Notes under the pieces: generated by a model
What the model saw: only the letters and a program-made list of their open reading frames with translations
Databases searched by the model: none
Told to the model about the DNA's origin: nothing
Made by a program: the position numbers and the translations under genes
Source of the DNA: an uncultured Bacteroides sp.
GTDB taxonomy: Bacteria > Bacteroidota > Bacteroidia > Bacteroidales > Bacteroidaceae
NCBI GenBank assembly: GCA_905203765.1
Contig: CAJKXC010000001.1
Location: forward strand, 124,001-188,000
Reading direction: 5' to 3'
Length of the DNA: 64,000 nucleotides
Shown here: one piece after another, positions 58,984-64,000 of the stretch
How positions within the stretch are numbered: position 1 is the first letter of the stretch
Layout of the letters: every line of letters begins with the position of its first letter

Positions 58984-60087
58984 ATGATTACAGAAAACAA
59001 AAAATGGATACTACTGATAGGAATTATCGGTTGTACAATGTGGTTGGCATCTTGCAAGCAAGCACCGGATGCCGGGGTTAAACCTACTTACGCAACCATG
59101 AAGGTGGAAGCGGCGGATAAGGAGCTTTCCACCTCATATTCGGCGACGATACGCGGACGGCAGGACATCGACATCTATCCGCAGGTTTCGGGGACTATCG
59201 AAAAGCTGTGTGTGACCGAAGGGCAGAGAGTACGTCGCGGGCAGTTGCTTTTCATCATCGACCAGGTGCCCTACAAGGCAGCGTTGAAAACCGCCGTTGC
59301 CAATGTAGAAGCAGCACGCGCGGGGTTGGCTACTGCCGAACTGAGTTACAACAGCAGCAAGGAACTGTATGCGCAGAAAGTAGTTTCGGAATTCAGTCTG
59401 AAGACAGCCGAGAACACCTTCCTCACCGCCAAAGCCCAACTGGCACAAGCCGAGGCTCAGGAGATGAGCGCACGCAATAACCTGTCGTACACCGAGGTGA
59501 AGAGCCCCAGCGACGGAGTGGTAGGTGCATTGCCCTATCGTGTGGGCGCATTGGTCAGCGCAGCCATGCCGAAGCCGTTGACTACCGTCAGCGATAATTC
59601 CGATATGTACGTTTACTTCTCCATGACCGAGAACCAGCTGCTCGCCCTGACCCGCGAACATGGCAGCATGGACGAGGCGTTGAAGAATATGCCCCCGGTG
59701 GAACTGAAGCTGAACGACAATTCGCTCTATGATAAGAAAGGTGTGATAGAATCCATCAGCGGTGTGATAGACCGCCAGACCGGTACGGTAGTGGCGCGCG
59801 CGGTGTTCCCCAACGAATCGCGGTTGCTGCATAGCGGGGCTTCCGGCAGCATCATCGTGCCCAGTACTTATAAGAACTGTATCATAATCCCGCAGGGCGC
59901 CACCGTGCAGATGCAGGACAGAACCATCACTTATAAGGTAGTGGACGGCAAAGCGGTATCCACACTGATTACCGTAGCCCCCATCAGCGACGGACGCGAG
60001 TTCGTAGTGCTGGACGGACTGCAACAGGGCGACGAAATCGTATCGGCAGGCGCCGGATTGCTGCGTGAAGGAACAGTGGTAAAATAA
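58984..60087 (+). CDS. RND efflux periplasmic adaptor (membrane fusion protein)
   Basis: 367 residues. Lipoprotein signal with Cys near 21 (MWLASCKQAP). AcrA/MexA-type order: barrel-sandwich start (DIYPQVSGTIEKLCVTEGQRVRRGQLLFIID), alpha-helical hairpin (AQLAQAEAQEMSARNNLSYTEVKSPSDGVVG), beta-barrel and membrane-proximal parts (GASGSIIVPSTY). Links the inner-membrane pump to the outer-membrane channel. First gene of the operon; the pump follows 13 bases after. Confidence 0.95.
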   Translation: MITENKKWILLIGIIGCTMWLASCKQAPDAGVKPTYATMKVEAADKELSTSYSATIRGRQDIDIYPQVSGTIEKLCVTEGQRVRRGQLLFIIDQVPYKAALKTAVANVEAARAGLATAELSYNSSKELYAQKVVSEFSLKTAENTFLTAKAQLAQAEAQEMSARNNLSYTEVKSPSDGVVGALPYRVGALVSAAMPKPLTTVSDNSDMYVYFSMTENQLLALTREHGSMDEALKNMPPVELKLNDNSLYDKKGVIESISGVIDRQTGTVVARAVFPNESRLLHSGASGSIIVPSTYKNCIIIPQGATVQMQDRTITYKVVDGKAVSTLITVAPISDGREFVVLDGLQQGDEIVSAGAGLLREGTVVK

Positions 60088-60100
60088 AGCATAGAAGATT

Positions 60101-63100
60101 ATGAAAGGAAACATATTTATAAAGAGGCCGGTGATGGCTATCTCCATCTCCGTGCTGATTCTGGTTATCGGGCTTATCTCGCTTTTCACGCTCCCGGTAG
60201 AACAGTATCCGGACATTGCACCCCCTACGGTGTACGTCACCACCGCTTATACGGGTGCCGACGCCGAGGCAGTGCTGAACAGCGTCATCATGCCGCTGGA
60301 AGAGAGTATCAACGGTGTGGAAGACATGATGTACATCACCTCTACCGCCACCAACGCCGGGCTTGCCATCATACAGGTGTACTTCAAACAAGGCACCGAC
60401 CCGGATATGGCAGCCGTGAACGTGCAGAACCGCGTGACCAAGGCGCAGGGATTGCTTCCCGCCGAGGTAACAAGAATCGGTGTGACTACACAGAAACGTC
60501 AGACCAGCTTCCTGCAAATCAACTCACTGGTTTGTACGAACGGGCGGTATGACAAGACATTCCTTGCCAATTACCTCGACATCAACGTCATTCCGCAGAT
60601 AAAGCGTGTAGAAGGCGTGGGCGATGTAATGGAATTGGGCGATACATACAGTATGCGTATCTGGCTGAAACCGGAACTGATGGCACAGTACGGACTGGTG
60701 CCCTCGGACGTGACGGCAGTGCTGGGCGAGCAGAACATCGAAGCGCCTACCGGTTCGCTGGGCGAGAACTCGAAGAACGTGTTTCAGTTCACGATGAAGT
60801 ATCGCGGACGGTTGAAGACGGTGGAAGAATTTCAGAATACCGTGATCCGCTCGCAGGAAGATGGTTCCGTGCTGCGCCTGAAGGACGTGGCAGACGTGCA
60901 ACTGGGTACGCTGACTTATAGTTTCGAGAGCGAGATGGACGGCAAACCTGCCGTAATGTTCGTCGTATTCCAGACGGCAGGCTCCAACGCTACTGCCGTC
61001 AACAAGCAGATTTCCGCCGATATGGCCGAAATGGCAAAGACACTGCCCGAAGGCGTGGAGTTTGTCAACATGATGAGTTCCAACGACTTCCTGTTCGCTT
61101 CTATCCACAATGTAGTGGAGACGCTGATTATTGCCATCATACTGGTAATCCTGGTGGTGTACTTCTTCTTGCAGGACTTGAAGAGTACGCTCATCCCTTC
61201 TATATCTATCATTGTGTCGTTGGTCGGTACGTTTGCCTGCCTGGTGGCAGCCGGATTCAGTATCAACATCCTGACGCTGTTTGCACTGGTGCTTGCCATC
61301 GGTACGGTGGTGGACGACGCCATTGTGGTGGTAGAGGCGGTGCAGTCCAAGTTCGATGCCGGGTATAAGTCGTCCTACCTTGCCACCAAGGATGCGATGG
61401 GTGACGTGACGATGGCTATCGTATCTTGTACCTGCGTGTTTATGGCAGTATTTATCCCCGTGACGTTTATGGGCGGTACTTCGGGTATCTTCTATACCCA
61501 GTTCGGTATCACGATGGCTACGGCAGTAGGTATCTCCATGATTTCGGCATTGGTGTTGTGTCCCGCTTTGTGTGCCATGCTGATGCGCCCGTCCGACGGG
61601 ACAAAGAGTGCGAAGAGCTTCAACGGCCGTGTGCGCGCAGCCTACAATGCTTCGTTCAATGCCGTGCTGGGCAAGTATAAGAAAGGTGTGCTGTTCTTCA
61701 TCCGCCATCGCTGGATGGTATGGGCCGCATTGGCAGTGGCTATGGCATTGCTGGTGTACCTGATGTCAACCGCCAAGACGGGACTGGTGCCGCAAGAAGA
61801 CCAGGGCGTTATTATGGTGGACGTGAGTACGGCGCCGGGCAGCACGCTGCAAGAAACCACAAAGGTAATAGACAAACTGGAAGATATTCTGAAGGATACG
61901 CCCGAGATAGAACATTATTCCCGTGTGGCCGGATACGGTCTGATATCAGGGCAGGGAACCTCATACGGTACTGTCATCATCCGCTTGAAGGACTGGGACG
62001 ACCGTAAGGGAAGCGAGCATTCGTCCGATGCCATCGTGGCACGGCTCAATGCACAGTTCAACGAAATAAAGGATGCGCGGGTATTCAGTTTCCAGCCGGG
62101 TATGATTCCGGGCTACGGTATGGGTAACTCCATCGAACTGAACCTGCAAGACCGTACGGGTGGCGACATGACAGCGTTCTACCAGTCGGTGATGCAGTTC
62201 CTGGGCGCACTGAACCAGCGGCCTGAGGTGGCAATGGCTTATACGTCTTATGCCATGAACTTCCCGCAGGTTTCGGTAGATATCGACGCCGCCAAGTGTA
62301 AGCGTGCCGGCATATCGCCCGCCGCGGTGCTCGATGCATTGGGCAGTTATTGCGGTGGAGCCTATATCTCCAACTACAACCAGTACGGTAAGGTGTACCG
62401 CGTGATGATGCAGGCATCACCTGAATACCGTCTGGACGAGCAGGCACTGAACAATATGTTTGTGCGCAACGGCATGGAGATGGCTCCGGTGAGCCAGTTC
62501 GTCACGCTGAAGAAGGTGCTCGGACCCGAATCCGCCAACCGTTTCAATCTGTTCAGTTCCATCACGGCGAACGTGAACCCCGCCAACGGCTATTCCAGCG
62601 GTGAGGTGCAGAAGGCCATCAGTGAAGTGGCAGAAGAGACGTTGCCCGTGGGTTATGGCTTTGAGTACGGCGGTATGGCGCGTGAAGAGGCAAGCATGGG
62701 TGGCGCAAAGACCATCTTCATTTACGGAGTATGTATCTTGCTTATCTACTTGATTCTGGCATGCCTCTACGAGAGCTTCCTGGTACCGTTTGCCGTTATT
62801 CTTTCCGTACCGTTCGGACTGATGGGTAGCTTCCTGTTTGCCAAGCTGCTGGGTTTGGAGAACAACATCTACTTGCAGACGGGTGTGATTATGCTGATCG
62901 GATTGCTGGCAAAGACCGCTATCCTGATTACGGAGTACGCCATCGAGCGCCGGCGCAAGGGAATGGGCATTGTAGAGTCGGCTTATTCGGCTGCCCAGGT
63001 TCGTCTGCGTCCTATCCTGATGACGGTGCTTACGATGATCTTCGGTATGCTTCCGCTGATGTTCTCTACCGGTGCAGGTGCCAATGGTAACAGTTCGCTC

Positions 63101-63280
63101 GGTACGGGCGTCGTGGGTGGTATGGCGGTCGGAACGCTGGCATTGCTGTTTGTGGTTCCGGTATTCTATATCATGTTCGAGTTCTTGCAGGAGAAGATCC
63201 GCAAGCCGATGGAAGAGGAACCCGATGCACAGGTGTTGCTGGAGAAGGAACGCAGTGCAGCGGAAAGAGGAGAAGAATAA
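60101..63280 (+). CDS. RND multidrug efflux permease (HAE1 family)
   Basis: 1059 residues, standard size. N-terminal PVMAISISVLILVIGLISL span, NVQNRVTKAQGLLPAEV porter region, and the proton-relay pair Asp405-Asp406 (IGTVVDDAIVVVEAVQ) with the Lys of LIGLLAKTAILITEYA. Phe-rich pocket residues cannot be judged by eye. Proton-driven export of drugs, bile salts or dyes; substrate unknown. A very stable hairpin and a 40-codon gene follow before the outer-membrane channel. Confidence 0.97.
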   Translation: MKGNIFIKRPVMAISISVLILVIGLISLFTLPVEQYPDIAPPTVYVTTAYTGADAEAVLNSVIMPLEESINGVEDMMYITSTATNAGLAIIQVYFKQGTDPDMAAVNVQNRVTKAQGLLPAEVTRIGVTTQKRQTSFLQINSLVCTNGRYDKTFLANYLDINVIPQIKRVEGVGDVMELGDTYSMRIWLKPELMAQYGLVPSDVTAVLGEQNIEAPTGSLGENSKNVFQFTMKYRGRLKTVEEFQNTVIRSQEDGSVLRLKDVADVQLGTLTYSFESEMDGKPAVMFVVFQTAGSNATAVNKQISADMAEMAKTLPEGVEFVNMMSSNDFLFASIHNVVETLIIAIILVILVVYFFLQDLKSTLIPSISIIVSLVGTFACLVAAGFSINILTLFALVLAIGTVVDDAIVVVEAVQSKFDAGYKSSYLATKDAMGDVTMAIVSCTCVFMAVFIPVTFMGGTSGIFYTQFGITMATAVGISMISALVLCPALCAMLMRPSDGTKSAKSFNGRVRAAYNASFNAVLGKYKKGVLFFIRHRWMVWAALAVAMALLVYLMSTAKTGLVPQEDQGVIMVDVSTAPGSTLQETTKVIDKLEDILKDTPEIEHYSRVAGYGLISGQGTSYGTVIIRLKDWDDRKGSEHSSDAIVARLNAQFNEIKDARVFSFQPGMIPGYGMGNSIELNLQDRTGGDMTAFYQSVMQFLGALNQRPEVAMAYTSYAMNFPQVSVDIDAAKCKRAGISPAAVLDALGSYCGGAYISNYNQYGKVYRVMMQASPEYRLDEQALNNMFVRNGMEMAPVSQFVTLKKVLGPESANRFNLFSSITANVNPANGYSSGEVQKAISEVAEETLPVGYGFEYGGMAREEASMGGAKTIFIYGVCILLIYLILACLYESFLVPFAVILSVPFGLMGSFLFAKLLGLENNIYLQTGVIMLIGLLAKTAILITEYAIERRRKGMGIVESAYSAAQVRLRPILMTVLTMIFGMLPLMFSTGAGANGNSSLGTGVVGGMAVGTLALLFVVPVFYIMFEFLQEKIRKPMEEEPDAQVLLEKERSAAERGEE

Positions 63281-63287
63281 CGGAAAT

Positions 63288-63307
63288 GGGGAGCCGGAAG
63301 GCTCCCC
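63288..63307. promoter_or_regulatory. GC-rich hairpin after the RND permease
   Basis: GGGGAGCC-GGAA-GGCTCCCC, eight GC-rich pairs with a GGAA tetraloop, 8 bases after the permease stop and without a T run. It may mark an RNA processing or stability point between the pump and the two small downstream cistrons. Confidence 0.7.
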
Positions 63308-63337
63308 ACCGTGAAAACCATAAAAGAACAGAGAATT

Positions 63338-63460
63338 ATGATGTATTGTGAAAGTGATTTTTGGTTGGAACACGCAATCGCCCTCGGCATTGCCGTTCTA
63401 TTGATATACTTTATAGATAAGATGAGTACCAAGAAACATACTAAAGACATTGAAGTATGA
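63338..63460 (+). CDS. 40-residue single-span membrane protein in the RND operon
   Basis: Forty residues, MMYCESDFWLEHAIALGIAV at the start, a span of about 16 residues (AIALGIAVLLIYFI, 13-26) and a short basic tail (DKMSTKKHTKDIEV). It starts 57 bases after the permease stop; ATG at 63338 or 63341. Its stop overlaps the start of the outer-membrane channel gene (ATGA at 63457-63460), so the two are translationally coupled, strong evidence that it is translated. Position and size recall AcrZ, the small E. coli protein that binds AcrB, but sequence similarity is not visible to me. No family recognised. Confidence 0.65.
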   Translation: MMYCESDFWLEHAIALGIAVLLIYFIDKMSTKKHTKDIEV

Positions 63461-64000
63461 AGAAGCATATTATTACACTCGCCGCTGCCGGCTTGTTACT
63501 GAGCAGTTGCGGCATATATACCAAATACAAACCCGCCACGGAAGTCCCCGACGATCTGTACGGGGCTGAAGTGACGGACATCCTCGAAGCTTCCCCGGCT
63601 GATGACAGCCTGGGACTGGGCGGACTGGACTGGCGCGAACTCTTCACCGACCCGCAGTTGCAGGCGCTCATCGAGCAGGGCCTGCAGAACAATACCGACT
63701 ATCAGTCGGCACAACTCCGCGTAGAAGAGGCGGAAGCCGCCTTGCTATCGGCGCGCCTCGCCTTCCTGCCGTCCTTTGCCCTTGCCCCGCAAGGCACAGT
63801 GAGCAGTTTTGATAATCACAAGGCCACGCAGACCTATTCGCTGCCCGTCGTAGCCAGTTGGGAACTAGATGTTTTCGGTCGGATGCGCAACGCCAAGAAA
63901 CAGGCAAAGGCGCTCTATGCCCAGAGCCAGGACTACCGGCAAGCCGTGCATACCCAGCTCGTAGCCGGGATAGCCAATACCTACTATACCCTGCTGATGC
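63457..64000 (+). CDS. RND efflux outer-membrane channel (OMF/NodT family), 3' truncated by window
   Basis: The first 181 residues. Lipoprotein signal with Cys18 (GLLLSSCGIYTKY), then the OMF start WRELFTDPQLQALIEQGLQNN and the TolC-type helical repeat (DYQSAQLRVEEAEAALLSARLAFLPS). WELDVFGRMRNAKKQAKALY follows, the canonical NodT block. It forms the trimeric outer-membrane exit duct of the pump. The gene continues past the right edge. Its start overlaps the stop of the small membrane protein gene. Confidence 0.95.
   Translation, partial: MKKHIITLAAAGLLLSSCGIYTKYKPATEVPDDLYGAEVTDILEASPADDSLGLGGLDWRELFTDPQLQALIEQGLQNNTDYQSAQLRVEEAEAALLSARLAFLPSFALAPQGTVSSFDNHKATQTYSLPVVASWELDVFGRMRNAKKQAKALYAQSQDYRQAVHTQLVAGIANTYYTLLM

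Noticed and set aside
59134..63373. Minus-strand frames of 369, 394 and 318 codons opposite the RND genes
   Set aside because: His/Gln/Arg-rich low-complexity translations; the plus-strand genes are unmistakable.
1..64000. tRNA, rRNA, insertion sequences, prophage or integrative element
   Set aside because: None seen: no transposase, integrase or mobilisation gene and no cloverleaf noticed. The ORF6N gene and HU-like stub alone do not make a prophage.

Overview
The window is a stretch of chromosome from a gut Bacteroides (order Bacteroidales). The evidence is a hybrid two-component system fusing a beta-propeller sensor to an AraC output, several Bacteroidales-only families (DUF3836, DUF4270, DUF4294, DUF4907), almost no purine-rich ribosome binding sites, and repeated TAnnTTTG -7 promoter boxes, some of which decide start codons. 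The species cannot be fixed by eye. No rRNA, tRNA, CRISPR array, insertion sequence or intact prophage was seen.

Layout. 1-5.5 kb: the end of a glutaminase-A-like (DUF4965) exoenzyme, its terminator, and a hybrid two-component sensor-regulator. 5.5-9 kb: dinD and mutS. 9.0-9.3 kb: a probable small RNA gene. 9.3-14.7 kb: a leftward cluster of a BatD-like membrane protein, a SUFU-domain protein, an unknown protein, a MORN-like protein and the alkyltransferase ogt. 14.8-18 kb: GNAT/YoaP protein, AraC/GyrI regulator, a degraded stretch with a striking palindrome array, a periplasmic flavodoxin and a monooxygenase-fold protein. 18.2-25 kb: a DUF3836 region with three paralogues (two nearly identical copies flanking a membrane protein gene), an OmpR-type response regulator, an outer-membrane protein and an internally duplicated histidine kinase. 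25-34 kb: housekeeping genes (DMT exporter, leuS, yitT-like, rdgB, YdeI-like, nadA, TrmH-type methyltransferase, DUF5131). 34-41 kb: DUF4294, a helix-hairpin-helix outer-membrane protein, radical SAM, flavin reductase, DNA/RNA nuclease, SulP transporter. 41-48 kb: rubrerythrin, two DUF3857 proteins, nadB, a PH-like protein. 48-54.8 kb: ORF6N protein, LytTR regulator, outer-membrane protein plus DUF4270 lipoprotein, divergent kelch plus DUF4907 lipoproteins, another lipoprotein. 55-64 kb: lpdA-like, PBP4, and an AraC regulator divergent from an RND efflux operon that contains a 40-residue single-span membrane protein between the pump and the outer-membrane channel.

How parts work together. The two genes of de novo NAD synthesis, nadA and nadB, are present but about 14 kb apart. 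rubrerythrin has a possible OxyR-type site. The DUF3836 pair carries what look like sigma-54 promoters with an upstream activator palindrome, and the only three differences I see between the two copies' shared 563 bp lie in that control region. The RND operon is complete up to the window edge.

The most unusual non-coding feature is a set of intergenic arrays of short palindromes repeated at exactly 22 bp. Three unrelated palindrome sequences (16673-16797, 33424-33503, 53762-53874, plus a two-unit relative of the last at 32776-32817) share this period. Long inverted repeats of other kinds also sit between genes (29127, 30740, 52001, 57781).
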